This document shows positions 48,266-60,555 of a stretch of DNA of 64,000 nt, piece by piece. This stretch comes from Candidatus Barnesiella excrementigallinarum (GTDB lineage: Bacteria > Bacteroidota > Bacteroidia > Bacteroidales > Barnesiellaceae): assembly GCA_019114445.1 (NCBI GenBank), contig DXFL01000029.1, positions 54,448 to 118,447 on the forward strand. The letters are read 5' to 3'. Numbering within the stretch: the stretch's first letter is position 1; the number at the start of each line of letters is the position of its first letter. The notes under the pieces were generated by a model, which saw only the letters and a program-made list of their open reading frames with translations, had not been told where the DNA came from and did not search any database. A program made the translations under genes and the position numbers.

Positions 48266-50455
48266 TCAACGGATAAAAAGTAACTCTCTATATTTGGGCA
48301 ACGGCCACATTTCGTTATCGATCATCAATTCGAGCTTGTCGATGTGGTAGCGTATTTCGTCGAGATGTGGAGCAACCGTATCGTGATAAGCAATAGCCTT
48401 TTCCCGTTCATTTTCTATTTTATTAGCTATCTTGCGGGCCTCGACCATCGTATGGACTTTGTCTTTGATGGTAAGCAGGTGGAATGCGATCTTTTCGATT
48501 ACTTCCATATCCTGTGTGGCAATTTGCTCGCTCTTTTCGGCCGGGAACAGGCTCTTTATCTTAAATACATTATCGAGTAGAAGCGACTGGTAACGCGTAG
48601 CAACCGGCACTATGTGGTTGATGGCCAAGTCGCCCAATACACGGGCTTCGATTTGTATTTTCTTGGTGTATATCTCCCATTTCACTTCGTTACGAGCCTG
48701 TAATTCTACTTTTGTGAAGACGTGTACCTGTTCGAACATTTTTACCACATCGTCTGTCAAATAGTTATCGAAAATAAGGGGTACACTTGTTTCGCAGTCA
48801 AGTCCGCGTCTTGCGGCTTCGGCTTTCCATTCGTCGCTGTATCCGTTCCCATCGAAGCAAATATCTTTGCTCTCGTTGATAAGTTCTTTGACAATGGTAA
48901 GAATAGCCGATTCTTTATCTTTACCTTCGGCAATGAGCGCATCTACCCGTTTCTTGAAGTCTTTCAACTGGTAAGCTACGGCTGCATTTAAGGCAATCAT
49001 AGCCGATGCACAGTTGGCCGAAGAACCTACCGCTCTAAACTCAAATCGATTCCCGGTAAAGGCAAAAGGCGATGTACGGTTACGGTCGGTGTTATCGAGC
49101 AAAATTTCGGGGATTTGGGCAATATCCAATTTCAAACCCGATTTGCCACTCATGTTCAACACGTCGTCCGAGGTGCTTTCGGCCAATTTGGACAATACCT
49201 CGCTGATTTGTTTCCCCATAAAGATGGAGATGATGGCGGGAGGAGCCTCGTTTGCGCCCAAACGGTGTCCATTGGTAGCCGACGATATACTGGCTTTCAG
49301 CAGTCCGTTGTATTTATAAACGGCAGCCATTACATTGACGATGAATGTAATGAATTGGAGGTTCTCTTTGTGGTTTTTACCGGGGGCGAACAGCAGTACA
49401 CCGGTATCGGTACCCAACGACCAGTTGTTGTGTTTGCCCGACCCATTGACACCCTTGAAGGGTTTCTCGTGCAGCAATACTCTGAAATTATGCCGACGGG
49501 CTACTTCGCGCATAACCGACATGAGCAACAGGTTGTGGTCGTTGGCCAAGTTGGTTTCCTCGAATATGGGAGCCACCTCGAATTGGTTGGGCGCCACTTC
49601 GTTGTGACACGTTTTTACAGGAATGCCCAGCATATGGCACTCGATTTCGAGATCGCGCATGAATGCCTCTACACGGGACGGTATGGCTCCGAAATAGTGG
49701 TCTTCGAGTTGCTGGTTTTTTGCACTTTCGTGTCCCATAAGCGTGCGGCCTGTAAGTACCAAATCGGGACGTGCCGCATACAAACTTTCATCTACTAAGA
49801 AATACTCTTGCTCCCAACCTAAATAGGAATACACGTGGCTCACATTTTTGTCGAAATATTGACATACGGCGGTAGCCGCTTTGTTCACACTGTTCAATGC
49901 TTTCAGCAACGGGGTTTTATAGTCGAGCGATTCGCCGGTGTAAGAGATGAAAATGGTGGGGATACACAGTGTTTTGTCGAGAATAAATGCCGGCGAGGAG
50001 ATATCCCATGCCGAATAGCCTCGTGCTTCGAACGTGTTGCGAATGCCACCGTTCGGGAAACTCGATGCATCGGGTTCTTGCTGGATCAGTAGTTTCCCCG
50101 AAAACTCTTCGACAACCCCGCCTTTCCCGTCGTGTTCAATGAACGAATCGTGCTTTTCGGCAGTCCCGTCGGTAAGCGGGTGGAACCAATGTGTGTAGTG
50201 CGTTGCGCCCATTTCGAGAGCCCATTTTCTCATACCGGCGGCTACGCTGTCGGCAACTTCGCGGCTCAACGGGGTGCTGTTGTCGATGGCTTCTATTACT
50301 GCCTCGTAAGTTTTCTTGGGTAAATACTTAAACATTTTTTCCCGATTGAAGACGTACTTCCCATAATATTCGGAGGGCCGCTCTTTCGGTTCGTTTACAG
50401 AAACTGCTTTCCGACTAAAAGCCTCTTTCGCCACTTTGAATCTTAGCATTGACAT
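48266..50455 (-). CDS. glnN: Glutamine synthetase, type III
   Basis: ATP-dependent ammonium assimilation. The 729-residue length identifies the large GSIII type common in Bacteroidetes. Motifs: NGSGKHNNWSLGT and ANEAPPAIISIF near the middle match the GSIII pattern. It is preceded by dapL with a 46-bp gap and no visible promoter in between, so it may be transcribed with dapF-dapL, and is followed by a terminator. Confidence 0.95.
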   Translation of the reverse strand: MSMLRFKVAKEAFSRKAVSVNEPKERPSEYYGKYVFNREKMFKYLPKKTYEAVIEAIDNSTPLSREVADSVAAGMRKWALEMGATHYTHWFHPLTDGTAEKHDSFIEHDGKGGVVEEFSGKLLIQQEPDASSFPNGGIRNTFEARGYSAWDISSPAFILDKTLCIPTIFISYTGESLDYKTPLLKALNSVNKAATAVCQYFDKNVSHVYSYLGWEQEYFLVDESLYAARPDLVLTGRTLMGHESAKNQQLEDHYFGAIPSRVEAFMRDLEIECHMLGIPVKTCHNEVAPNQFEVAPIFEETNLANDHNLLLMSVMREVARRHNFRVLLHEKPFKGVNGSGKHNNWSLGTDTGVLLFAPGKNHKENLQFITFIVNVMAAVYKYNGLLKASISSATNGHRLGANEAPPAIISIFMGKQISEVLSKLAESTSDDVLNMSGKSGLKLDIAQIPEILLDNTDRNRTSPFAFTGNRFEFRAVGSSANCASAMIALNAAVAYQLKDFKKRVDALIAEGKDKESAILTIVKELINESKDICFDGNGYSDEWKAEAARRGLDCETSVPLIFDNYLTDDVVKMFEQVHVFTKVELQARNEVKWEIYTKKIQIEARVLGDLAINHIVPVATRYQSLLLDNVFKIKSLFPAEKSEQIATQDMEVIEKIAFHLLTIKDKVHTMVEARKIANKIENEREKAIAYHDTVAPHLDEIRYHIDKLELMIDNEMWPLPKYRELLFIR

Positions 50456-50501
50456 AGTTGCATTTATTAGGTTAAAGTTTGATATATTTCTATTTCTGTT
50501 T

Positions 50502-51737
50502 TTACAGTTTCCAATTTTGAATACGCGAAATCGCTTCTACCGTATCTTCATATCGGCCGAATGCTGTCAAACGGAAATATCCTTCTCCCGACGGGCCGAA
50601 TCCTATTCCGGGCGTACCCACGATATGACACTCGTTTAACAAACGATCGAAAAATTTCCACGAAGATAATCTATTAGGAGTCTTTACCCAAATATATGGA
50701 GCATTATCTCCACCATATAATTGTAATCCTATGTTTTGGAGGCAATTTTTTAACAAGCGGGCATTGCGCATATAGTATTCAATGGACTCTTGTATCTGTT
50801 TTTTCCCTTCTGGACTGTAAATGGCTTCGGCTGCCCGTTGCACAATATATGAGGTCCCGTTGAATTTGGTGGTTTGTCGTCGATTCCACAATTTGTTTAC
50901 TTCTACCCTTTTGCCCGATTCGTCGCTTATTCTTAACGATTTAGGCACTACGGTATAGCCACATCGGAGTCCGGTAAATCCGGCCGTCTTTGAAAAACTC
51001 CGAAACTCTATGGCTACACGTTTGGCATGGGGTATTTCATAGATACTGTGCGGAATATTTTCGTCGTGGATAAAGGCTTCGTAGGCAGCGTCGAAAAGTA
51101 TGAGAGAATCGTTTTCCAACGCATAATCGACCCATTTCTCCAACTCCTCTTTCAAAAGTGTGGTCCCCGTGGGATTGTTGGGATAACATAAATAGATGAC
51201 ATCGGGACGCTGTGCCGGTAAATCGGGGACAAAATTGTTCTCGGAGGTACAAGGTATGTAAATTATATCGCTCCAATGTTGTCCGTCTTTTTCCATAATT
51301 CCGGCACGCCCACCCATCACGTTGGTGTCGACATAGACCGGATAAACGGGGTCGGTCACGGCTATTTTGTTTTTTACACTTAAAATATCGCCTATGTTTC
51401 CGATATCGCTTTTGGCCCCGTCGCTTATAAAAACTTCATCGGTGTCCAACTCGACACCTCGGGCTTTAAAATCGTTTTCGACAATCTTCTCTTGTAAAAA
51501 ACTATATCCTTGTTCCGGGCCGTATCCACGAAATGTTTCGGGGTGTCCCATCTCATCGACAGCCGAGTGTAATGCCTCTATGATAACGGGAGCAATAGGA
51601 CGGGTCACATCGCCTATACCTAAACTGATGATTTTCGCTTCGGGGTGACTTGCTTTGAATGCGGTTACTTTCTTTTTTATATCGGAAAAAAGATAGCTCT
51701 CGGGGAGCCTTAAATAGTTGTCATTAATCAATACCAT
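50502..51737 (-). CDS. dapL: LL-diaminopimelate aminotransferase (DapL)
   Basis: Converts tetrahydrodipicolinate to LL-DAP in one step with glutamate, bypassing the acyl route. 411 residues, fold type I, with PLP lysine in [15 protein letters not shown] and YPNNPTG. DapF directly upstream makes meso-DAP. The start overlaps the dapF stop region by ten bases. Its pairing with dapF and lysA in this window completes the route to lysine and peptidoglycan DAP. Confidence 0.95.
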   Translation of the reverse strand: MVLINDNYLRLPESYLFSDIKKKVTAFKASHPEAKIISLGIGDVTRPIAPVIIEALHSAVDEMGHPETFRGYGPEQGYSFLQEKIVENDFKARGVELDTDEVFISDGAKSDIGNIGDILSVKNKIAVTDPVYPVYVDTNVMGGRAGIMEKDGQHWSDIIYIPCTSENNFVPDLPAQRPDVIYLCYPNNPTGTTLLKEELEKWVDYALENDSLILFDAAYEAFIHDENIPHSIYEIPHAKRVAIEFRSFSKTAGFTGLRCGYTVVPKSLRISDESGKRVEVNKLWNRRQTTKFNGTSYIVQRAAEAIYSPEGKKQIQESIEYYMRNARLLKNCLQNIGLQLYGGDNAPYIWVKTPNRLSSWKFFDRLLNECHIVGTPGIGFGPSGEGYFRLTAFGRYEDTVEAISRIQNWKL

Positions 51738-52585
51738 AATATATTAGTTTTATCGTCGGGCCACTCTCCTTCAAAAACGGTGACGGCGCCGCCGGTCATA
51801 TAGACACGGTTGCTCTTTTCTTCCCATTCTATTTGTAGATCACCTCCCAGTAAATGCAATGTAGCCCGGCGATTTGCTTTTTTGTTGAGTACAGCCGCTA
51901 CCAACGAAGCACAAGCTCCGGTTCCACAAGCCAAAGTTTCTCCGGCCCCACGTTCCCATACACGCATTTTCAAATGTTCGGGCGATAGGATTTCCACAAA
52001 TTCGACATTGGTTCGCCGGGGAAATAATTCATGATTTTCGACGATTGCTCCTATATGGTGCAAGTCGTACCGATCCAAATCATCGAGAAAGATGACAGCA
52101 TGGGGATTCCCCATAGATACACACGTTATTTCAAACAGATTGTCTTCTATTGCCATTGGATAAGCAACAATAGGACTGTTGGAAATGTTTACCGGTATTT
52201 CTTGTGCAGACAAGATGGGCTCACCCATATCGACAGAAACCTGATGTACTTTGCCTTCGTGAATATGCAATTTCAGATGTTTGACGCCGGCCAGTGTTTC
52301 GAGTGTCAACTCTGTCTTTGAAGTCAATCCATTTTCGTACACATATTTACCTACGCATCGCGAGGCATTTCCACACATTTCGGCTTCGGTTCCATCGGAA
52401 TTGAACATTCGCATTCGAAAATCGCAATTTTCCGAAGGTAGAATTACAACCAATCCATCGGATCCCACTCCAAAATGGCGGTCACTCATTTTTTGGGAAA
52501 GTTCGTTTAAATGGCTTGGCAAGCGGTTAAATCCATTCAGATAGATATAATCATTGCCGGCACCTTGCATTTTTGTAAATCTCAT
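51728..52585 (-). CDS. dapF: Diaminopimelate epimerase (DapF)
   Basis: Interconverts LL- and meso-DAP. 285 residues with the two catalytic cysteines in EMCGNASRC and ACGTGACAS. Two mirrored halves as in the family. First gene of dapF-dapL, from the divergent region shared with carA. Confidence 0.96.
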   Translation of the reverse strand: MRFTKMQGAGNDYIYLNGFNRLPSHLNELSQKMSDRHFGVGSDGLVVILPSENCDFRMRMFNSDGTEAEMCGNASRCVGKYVYENGLTSKTELTLETLAGVKHLKLHIHEGKVHQVSVDMGEPILSAQEIPVNISNSPIVAYPMAIEDNLFEITCVSMGNPHAVIFLDDLDRYDLHHIGAIVENHELFPRRTNVEFVEILSPEHLKMRVWERGAGETLACGTGACASLVAAVLNKKANRRATLHLLGGDLQIEWEEKSNRVYMTGGAVTVFEGEWPDDKTNILWY

Positions 52586-52896
52586 AAGAGTATTCTTTTT
52601 GAAACCGTATTTTAAATTTCAAAAGCGAAATGTAAATATTTTTCGGCAAAAATAATCTTTTTGTCAAATAGACACATAAGACAAAATTATAAATATTGTA
52701 TAAATGTGTTTACATAATAAAAATCGAACTAACATATAATTGCATAATCATACCATTGGAAAAATTTATTCGCACAATATATCCCGAAAACCGAAAGTAA
52801 AGGGATTTTTTTTCTTATCTTTGCATGGTTTTCACGATAGAAATCCACCCAAACATATTCGAAGCTAATTACTAATACAAACATAATTCTATCGTA
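52586..52896. other. Divergent intergenic region dapF / carA
   Basis: About 311 AT-rich bases. A TATCTTTG -7 for carA lies at 52816-52823 and a possible TAATTTTG for dapF at 52682-52689 on the minus strand. No gene, riboswitch-like or leader-peptide pattern recognised. Confidence 0.6.
52816..52823 (+). promoter_or_regulatory. Putative -7 for carAB
   Basis: TATCTTTG matches TAnnTTTG; -33 weak. Predicted leader of about 70 bases. Confidence 0.55.
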
Positions 52897-53967
52897 ATGC
52901 AAACAACAAAAAAGGCTTCTCTAATCCTTGATGATGGAACCGTATTGCACGGGAAATCATTTGGCTACGAAAAACCTGTTGCCGGCGAAGTCGTTTTCAA
53001 CACGGCGATGATGGGCTACCCCGAAAGCCTGACTGATCCCTCCTATTCCGGTCAAATCTTAGTTACCACCTACCCTCTTATCGGGAACTATGGCGTCCCC
53101 CGTCGAGAAGAGGAAAATGGATTGTCGCGGTTCTATGAATCGGAAAAAATTCATGTAGAAGCATTGGTAGTATCGGATTACTCTTTTGAGTATAGCCACT
53201 GGAATGCCGATAAAAGTTTGGCCGACTGGCTGAAAGAAGAAAAAATCGTGGGCCTCTACGACATCGACACTCGGGAGTTGACCAAACGATTGAGAGAACA
53301 TGGCTCCATGAAAGGGAAAATTGTTTTCGAGGAAGGTGAAGATATAGATTTTATCGATCCCAACTTAACCAATTTGGTAGCGAAAGTAAGTTGCAAGGAG
53401 GTTATTCGATATGGCAATGGAAAGAAGAAAGTCGTATTGGTCGATTGCGGAGTAAAGCATAACATCATTCGTTGTTTGCTTAAAAGAGATGTTACCGTGA
53501 TACGTGTCCCCTGGGATTACGATTTCAATACGCTCGAATATGACGGGCTGTTTATTTCGAACGGACCGGGTGACCCCGATATGTGTGGCATTACCGTAGA
53601 ACATATTCGGCAGGCGATGAATGGCGACAAACCTATATTTGGAATATGTATGGGGAACCAGTTACTCTCGAAGGCCGGAGGCGCCCGTACCTATAAGCTC
53701 AAATATGGACATCGCAGCCACAACCAACCGGTGCGTCAGGTAGGTACGAACCGTTGCTTTATCACCTCGCAAAATCATGGCTTTGCAGTAGATAACTCGA
53801 CTCTCGGAAGCGATTGGGAGCCTCTTTTCATCAATATGAACGATGGTACGAACGAAGGAATACGCCACAAGACAAAGCCTTATTTCTCGGCTCAGTTCCA
53901 CCCCGAGGCTGCGAGTGGCCCTACCGATACAGAATTTTTATTCGACGAATTTGTAAATATGTTGTAA
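52897..53967 (+). CDS. carA: Carbamoyl-phosphate synthase small subunit
   Basis: Glutamine amidotransferase supplying ammonia to CarB for pyrimidine and arginine synthesis. 356 residues with catalytic Cys in FGICMGNQLL and His/Glu in QFHPEA. It precedes carB by 19 bases; probable single transcript. Confidence 0.96.
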   Translation: MQTTKKASLILDDGTVLHGKSFGYEKPVAGEVVFNTAMMGYPESLTDPSYSGQILVTTYPLIGNYGVPRREEENGLSRFYESEKIHVEALVVSDYSFEYSHWNADKSLADWLKEEKIVGLYDIDTRELTKRLREHGSMKGKIVFEEGEDIDFIDPNLTNLVAKVSCKEVIRYGNGKKKVVLVDCGVKHNIIRCLLKRDVTVIRVPWDYDFNTLEYDGLFISNGPGDPDMCGITVEHIRQAMNGDKPIFGICMGNQLLSKAGGARTYKLKYGHRSHNQPVRQVGTNRCFITSQNHGFAVDNSTLGSDWEPLFINMNDGTNEGIRHKTKPYFSAQFHPEAASGPTDTEFLFDEFVNML

Positions 53968-53986
53968 CCCGGAAATAAAAGAACCT

Positions 53987-56900
53987 ATGAACCAAGCAGA
54001 AATAAAAAAGATAAAGAAAGTTCTATTGTTGGGATCCGGCGCTTTGAAAATAGGTGAAGCCGGCGAGTTCGACTACTCCGGGTCACAAGCCTTGAAAGCG
54101 CTTAAAGAGGAAGGTATCGAAACCGTTTTGATTAATCCCAATATTGCAACCGTACAAACCTCGGAAGGTGTTGCCGACAAAATATATTTCCTGCCGGTAA
54201 CCCCCTATTTTGTAGAGCGGGTTATCCAAAAAGAGAATCCCGACGGCATTCTCTTGGCATTTGGCGGACAAACCGCACTTAACTGCGGTGTTCAGCTTTA
54301 CCAAGCAGGAACGTTGGAGAAATATAATGTACAGGTGCTGGGAACTCCGGTACAAGCCATTATGGATACCGAGGACCGGGAACTCTTTGTGAAGAAGCTC
54401 GATGAAATCGATGTAAAAACCATTAAAAGCGAAGCGGTCAACTCGATTGAGGATGCTGCCAAAGCAGCTGCCGAATTGGGCTACCCGATTATAATCCGGG
54501 CCGCGTATGCGTTGGGCGGACTGGGTAGCGGATTCTGCGACAACGAAGAGGAGTTGCGGATAAAAGCCGAAAAAGCGCTCTCCTTCTCCCCCCAGATTTT
54601 GGTGGAGAAATCGCTCAAAGGTTGGAAAGAGATAGAATACGAAGTGGTACGCGACCGTTACGACAACTGTATTACCGTTTGTAATATGGAAAATTTCGAC
54701 CCGCTGGGGATTCACACGGGCGAAAGTATCGTGGTGGCTCCGTCGCAAACCTTAACCAACAGCGAATATCATAAATTGCGCGAACTGGCCATACGCATTA
54801 TCCGCCATATCGGTATCGTGGGCGAATGCAATGTACAGTATGCCTTTGATCCGAAGTCGGAAGACTACCGGGTAATCGAGGTAAATGCCCGGTTGAGCCG
54901 TTCGTCGGCGTTGGCTTCGAAAGCTACGGGTTATCCGTTGGCATTCGTGGCAGCCAAATTGGGCTTAGGTTACGGTCTCTTCGATTTGAAAAATTCGGTA
55001 ACCAAAGAGACCAGCGCATTTTTCGAACCGGCTCTCGACTATATCGTATGTAAAATACCTCGTTGGGACTTGGGTAAATTTCAGGGCGTAGATCGCGAAT
55101 TAGGATCCAGCATGAAATCGGTAGGCGAAGTGATGGCTATCGGTCGCACATTCGAAGAATCCATTCAAAAAGGGCTTCGCATGATTGGACAGGGTATGCA
55201 TGGATTCGTCGAAAATAAAGATTTAGTAATCCCCGATATAGATAAAGCGTTGCACGAGCCTACCGATAAACGTATCTTTGTCATTAGCAAAGCCATGCGT
55301 GCCGGATATACAGTCGATCAAATCCACGACCTAACAAAAATAGACTGCTGGTTCCTGCAAAAATTGATGAACATTGTCCGTACGGCACAAGAGTTGGAAA
55401 AATATGATGCGGCTCAACTCGAAGCCGACAAGGAAACCGGATATGAATTGATGCGCCGGGCCAAGATTCAAGGTTTCTCCGATTTCCAAATAGCGCGTGC
55501 GCTTTGGAAAGAGAAGATGGAAGATTGCCATATGCATTGGGTGCGCCAGTATCGCAAGTCGTTGGGTATTGTCCCTGTGGTGAAACAGATTGATACGCTG
55601 GCTGCCGAATATCCGGCTCAAACCAACTATTTGTATTTGACTTACAGCGGAATCGCCAACGACGTGAAATACCTCGGCGACAAAAAATCGATCGTTGTAC
55701 TGGGTTCTGGCGCTTACCGCATAGGCTCTTCGGTAGAGTTCGACTGGTGCGGTGTTCAAGCGCTGAATACGATTCGTAAAGAGGGCTACCGAAGCGTGAT
55801 GATCAATTATAACCCCGAAACGGTTTCGACCGACTATGATATGTGCGACCGACTCTATTTCGACGAATTGACGTTCGAACGGGTTATGGATATTATCGAA
55901 CTCGAAAATCCTCATGGCGTTATCTTGTCGACCGGTGGGCAAATACCTAACAATTTGGCCACCCGCCTCGACGAACAGCACGTCAATATTTTAGGGACGA
56001 CTGCCGACAGTATCGACCATGCCGAGGACCGGCACAAATTCTCGTCGATGCTCGATTCGCTGGGTATCGACCAGCCCCGCTGGCGTGAATTGACCTCGTT
56101 GTCCGATATTTATGATTTTGTCAAAGAGGTGGGTTATCCCGTTTTGGTACGCCCCTCTTACGTACTTTCGGGTGCAGCTATGAACGTATGTTCCAACAAT
56201 ACCGAATTGGAACAGTTCCTGCAACTGGCTGCCAATGTATCGAAGAAGCATCCCGTTGTGGTGAGTGAGTTTATCCAAAACGCCAAAGAGATAGAGATGG
56301 ACGCTGTCGCCCGCAATGGCGAGGTGTTGATTTATGCCATCTCGGAACACATCGAATTTGCCGGTGTCCATTCGGGTGATGCAACCATTCAGTTCCCGCC
56401 GCAAAAATTGTATGTCGAGACCATGCGTCGTATCAAGAAGGTAGCCGGGCAGATAGCCCAAGCTCTCAATATATCGGGGCCGTTCAACATTCAATTCTTA
56501 GCCAAGAATAACGATATCAAGGTTATCGAATGCAACTTGCGGGCTTCGCGCAGTTTCCCATTCGTTTCTAAGGTACTGAAAATCAATTTTATCGAATTGG
56601 CTACGAAGGTAATGATGGGTTTGCCGGTAGAAAAACCGGGTAAAAACGAATTCGACCTCGACTACGTGGGTATTAAAGCGTCGCAGTTCTCCTTCTCGCG
56701 TCTGCAAAAGGCCGACCCTGTGTTGGGTGTGGATATGGCTTCGACCGGAGAAGTGGGCTGTATAGGGCTCGACACGAGCGAAGCTGTCTTGAAAGCCATG
56801 CTTTCGGTGGGTTATCAGATTCCTAAAAAGAATATCCTGCTTTCGACCGGTAGCGCCAAGCAAAAAGCCGATATGCTCGAAGCTGCTCAACTTTTGCACG

Positions 56901-57232
56901 AAAAAGGATACAGCCTTTTTGCTACGGGGGGTACGCACCAGTTCCTCACCGATAACGGTATACCGGCTGTAAAAGTTTTTTGGCCCAGCGAAAGCGATCG
57001 CGAGCCTCAGGCTTTGGAAATGTTGCACAACAAACAGATCGATTTGGTGGTAAATATTCCCAAGAACCTGACGCAAAAGGAGCTCGACAATGGCTACAAA
57101 ATACGTCGTGCCGCTATCGACTTCAATATCCCGCTCATTACCAATGCCCGGTTGGCATCGGCCTTCATTCAGGCATTTTGCAGCCTGAATATCGACGATA
57201 TACAAATTAAGAGCTGGGACGAATACAAGTAA
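53987..57232 (+). CDS. carB: Carbamoyl-phosphate synthase large subunit
   Basis: Makes carbamoyl phosphate from bicarbonate, ammonia and two ATP. 1081 residues with duplicated ATP-grasp halves, oligomerisation region, and C-terminal MGS-like regulatory domain (about 930-1081). Phosphate-loop-like LGSGALKIGEAGEFDYSGSQ-type motifs in both halves. Followed by a terminator. Confidence 0.97.
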   Translation: MNQAEIKKIKKVLLLGSGALKIGEAGEFDYSGSQALKALKEEGIETVLINPNIATVQTSEGVADKIYFLPVTPYFVERVIQKENPDGILLAFGGQTALNCGVQLYQAGTLEKYNVQVLGTPVQAIMDTEDRELFVKKLDEIDVKTIKSEAVNSIEDAAKAAAELGYPIIIRAAYALGGLGSGFCDNEEELRIKAEKALSFSPQILVEKSLKGWKEIEYEVVRDRYDNCITVCNMENFDPLGIHTGESIVVAPSQTLTNSEYHKLRELAIRIIRHIGIVGECNVQYAFDPKSEDYRVIEVNARLSRSSALASKATGYPLAFVAAKLGLGYGLFDLKNSVTKETSAFFEPALDYIVCKIPRWDLGKFQGVDRELGSSMKSVGEVMAIGRTFEESIQKGLRMIGQGMHGFVENKDLVIPDIDKALHEPTDKRIFVISKAMRAGYTVDQIHDLTKIDCWFLQKLMNIVRTAQELEKYDAAQLEADKETGYELMRRAKIQGFSDFQIARALWKEKMEDCHMHWVRQYRKSLGIVPVVKQIDTLAAEYPAQTNYLYLTYSGIANDVKYLGDKKSIVVLGSGAYRIGSSVEFDWCGVQALNTIRKEGYRSVMINYNPETVSTDYDMCDRLYFDELTFERVMDIIELENPHGVILSTGGQIPNNLATRLDEQHVNILGTTADSIDHAEDRHKFSSMLDSLGIDQPRWRELTSLSDIYDFVKEVGYPVLVRPSYVLSGAAMNVCSNNTELEQFLQLAANVSKKHPVVVSEFIQNAKEIEMDAVARNGEVLIYAISEHIEFAGVHSGDATIQFPPQKLYVETMRRIKKVAGQIAQALNISGPFNIQFLAKNNDIKVIECNLRASRSFPFVSKVLKINFIELATKVMMGLPVEKPGKNEFDLDYVGIKASQFSFSRLQKADPVLGVDMASTGEVGCIGLDTSEAVLKAMLSVGYQIPKKNILLSTGSAKQKADMLEAAQLLHEKGYSLFATGGTHQFLTDNGIPAVKVFWPSESDREPQALEMLHNKQIDLVVNIPKNLTQKELDNGYKIRRAAIDFNIPLITNARLASAFIQAFCSLNIDDIQIKSWDEYK

Positions 57233-57252
57233 AAGCAGAAATAATTCTGTAC

Positions 57253-57298
57253 CGCATAAACGCGCGGTCTTCGAGTGAAGGTCGCGCGTTTTTATGCG
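57253..57298 (+). terminator. Terminator after carB
   Basis: CGCAT / ATGCG and AAACGCGCG / CGCGCGTTT nested stems, a strong GC stem followed by TTTTATGC; 21 bases after carB stop. Confidence 0.85.
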
Positions 57299-57410
57299 CA
57301 AGATTTTGGACAAAATGTATAAAGTATTATTATCTTTACCACACGCTAAGTTGGCGTAATTTACAGGAGTTATAAAAAAGTAGCCTTAATCAACTCAGCA
57401 CAATAAAAGA

Positions 57411-57923
57411 ATGAAGAAATTTATTTACGCAACTATATTTTTGCTTGTGTCCGCAACCGCTCAAATACACGCGCAAACCTTCATGGATCGGATACATTTT
57501 GAATTTTCAGCCGGGACAGGAATTAAGAATAATGGAATAAAGCCGGTTGACTTTTCATTCAAATCCTTCGTGGAATTTATTTCTATCTCGTACCTCTTCG
57601 TTACCGTGGAGGACAACATCTCGCTATATAACGAGAATGGAACCAAAAACTATTTTAAGGGAGCCAGTATAGGTGGCGGTTTGGGCGTAAAATTACTGAA
57701 CCATACGAAGAGCAACCATGCCCTTGATATACGGGCAAAAGCATTAAGCAGCGTGGGCTGCCCCGCTTGGAAACGATCGAGTTATGATCTGTCTTTGGCT
57801 TGGTATATCAAGTCGTATAGATTCTCACCTATCGTTGAACTGGGGTATAGATTTATTGATTCTCATACGAGCGGTCTCGGCAACTATGGGAATGCCTATT
57901 TATCCATCGGATTTAGATACTAA
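57411..57923 (+). CDS. Small secreted outer-membrane-like protein, unknown function
   Basis: 170 residues; signal peptide ends near IHAQT. The rest has alternating hydrophobic residues and ends SIGFRY, a barrel-like tail. Not assigned to a family. A TATCTTTA sequence, near the -7 consensus, lies at 57331-57338. Confidence 0.6.
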   Translation: MKKFIYATIFLLVSATAQIHAQTFMDRIHFEFSAGTGIKNNGIKPVDFSFKSFVEFISISYLFVTVEDNISLYNENGTKNYFKGASIGGGLGVKLLNHTKSNHALDIRAKALSSVGCPAWKRSSYDLSLAWYIKSYRFSPIVELGYRFIDSHTSGLGNYGNAYLSIGFRY

Positions 57924-57953
57924 TGTTTGCAACCGATAAGGGATTTGTAATGA

Positions 57954-58313
57954 TTATTTGCGGGTCTTGTACGAGAGGATATGCCACGATATACCCGCGG
58001 CCAGCAGAATAAAGAGCAGACTGAGCCACCATGCCCGGTCTACAAACAGGGCGCAATAGAGCAACGTAATCCACACCAGCGATACCGAAATAATCTTTAC
58101 CCGCAGCGGTATGGCCTTGTGCTCCATAAAATCCCGGATATAGGGTCCCAACCGTTTATGATTCAAAAGCCAATGGTATAACCGGGGCGAACTGCGCACC
58201 CACAATGCCGCCGATAATAGTAGAAAAGGTGTCGTGGGCAATAGCGGTAGAAAAATACCGACTATCCCCAACCCGAGAAAAAGAGCACCTAAAAAGATGT
58301 AGATTGCTTTCAC
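57954..58313 (-). CDS. YbaN/DUF454-family inner-membrane protein
   Basis: 119 residues with three hydrophobic helices and the PTTPFLLLSA and RSSPRLYHWLLNHKRLGPYI motifs characteristic of the DUF454 family. Function unknown. Sits alone between the barrel-like gene and groEL. Confidence 0.82.
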   Translation of the reverse strand: MKAIYIFLGALFLGLGIVGIFLPLLPTTPFLLLSAALWVRSSPRLYHWLLNHKRLGPYIRDFMEHKAIPLRVKIISVSLVWITLLYCALFVDRAWWLSLLFILLAAGISWHILSYKTRK

Positions 58314-58359
58314 ACGGCAAAAATACGGAATTTATGTGATAAGGAAAAGGGTAAAAAAC

Positions 58360-58393
58360 GAAAGGGAAGCGTCTGTCGAGACACTCCCCTTTC
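58360..58393 (-). terminator. Terminator after groEL
   Basis: GAAAGGGAAGCGTCT / AGACACTCCCCTTTC, 15-bp stem with two mismatches and 4-nt loop; on the minus strand followed by CGTTTTTTACCC. Confidence 0.85.
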
Positions 58394-58421
58394 CTATATT
58401 CTTTTTCAAGCGAAGCGGGAA

Positions 58422-60071
<1,650 letters not shown>

Positions 60072-60088
60072 TTAAATAATTAAACACA

Positions 60089-60358
60089 TTAAAGGATAGC
60101 CAAAATATCGGATTGTCTCATAATCAGATATTTCTCGCCGTCCAATTCGATTTCGGTACCTGCATACTTGCCATATAAAACGGTATCGTTCGGCTTAACG
60201 ACCATTTCTTCGTCTTTTGTACCATTACCGATGGCTATTACTGTTCCTTTAAGGGGTTTTTCTTTGGCCGAGTCGGGGATAATAATACCGCCGATCGTCT
60301 TTTCTTCTGCGGGAGCTGGAAGCACCAAGACTCTGTCTGCTAATGGTTTAATGTTCAT
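60089..60358 (-). CDS. groS: Co-chaperonin GroES
   Basis: Lid of the GroEL ring; 89 residues from the ATG at 60358, as in the family; an open frame to 60403 adds 15 unlikely residues. Mobile loop and [13 protein letters not shown] pattern present. First gene of the groES-groEL operon; an imperfect dyad lies about 80-100 bases upstream. Confidence 0.97.
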   Translation of the reverse strand: MNIKPLADRVLVLPAPAEEKTIGGIIIPDSAKEKPLKGTVIAIGNGTKDEEMVVKPNDTVLYGKYAGTEIELDGEKYLIMRQSDILAIL

Positions 60359-60436
60359 TGCGTTTATTTTTTTAGTTATACTATTTATCATTGTCGTACC
60401 CACATTGGCGGGAACACTATCGTTATAGCCAATTTC

Positions 60437-60458
60437 ATGCCAAATGTTTCATTTGCAT
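60437..60458. promoter_or_regulatory. Imperfect dyad upstream of groES
   Basis: ATGCCAAATG-TTT-CATTTGCAT, near-palindrome with one base missing. No CIRCE or sigma32-type promoter seen, so a regulatory role is possible but unproven. Confidence 0.35.
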
Positions 60459-60555
60459 AAAATCTGACAAAACGTCACTTTCCTAAAAAAGCAGACAAGT
60501 TGTATACTGACAAAGATTACACCGTTTCGCCCGAACGGACGACATACGGGGCATT

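Noticed and set aside
60359..60555. CIRCE element for groESL
   Set aside because: No TTAGCACTC-N9-GAGTGCTAA like repeat seen in the region on either strand.
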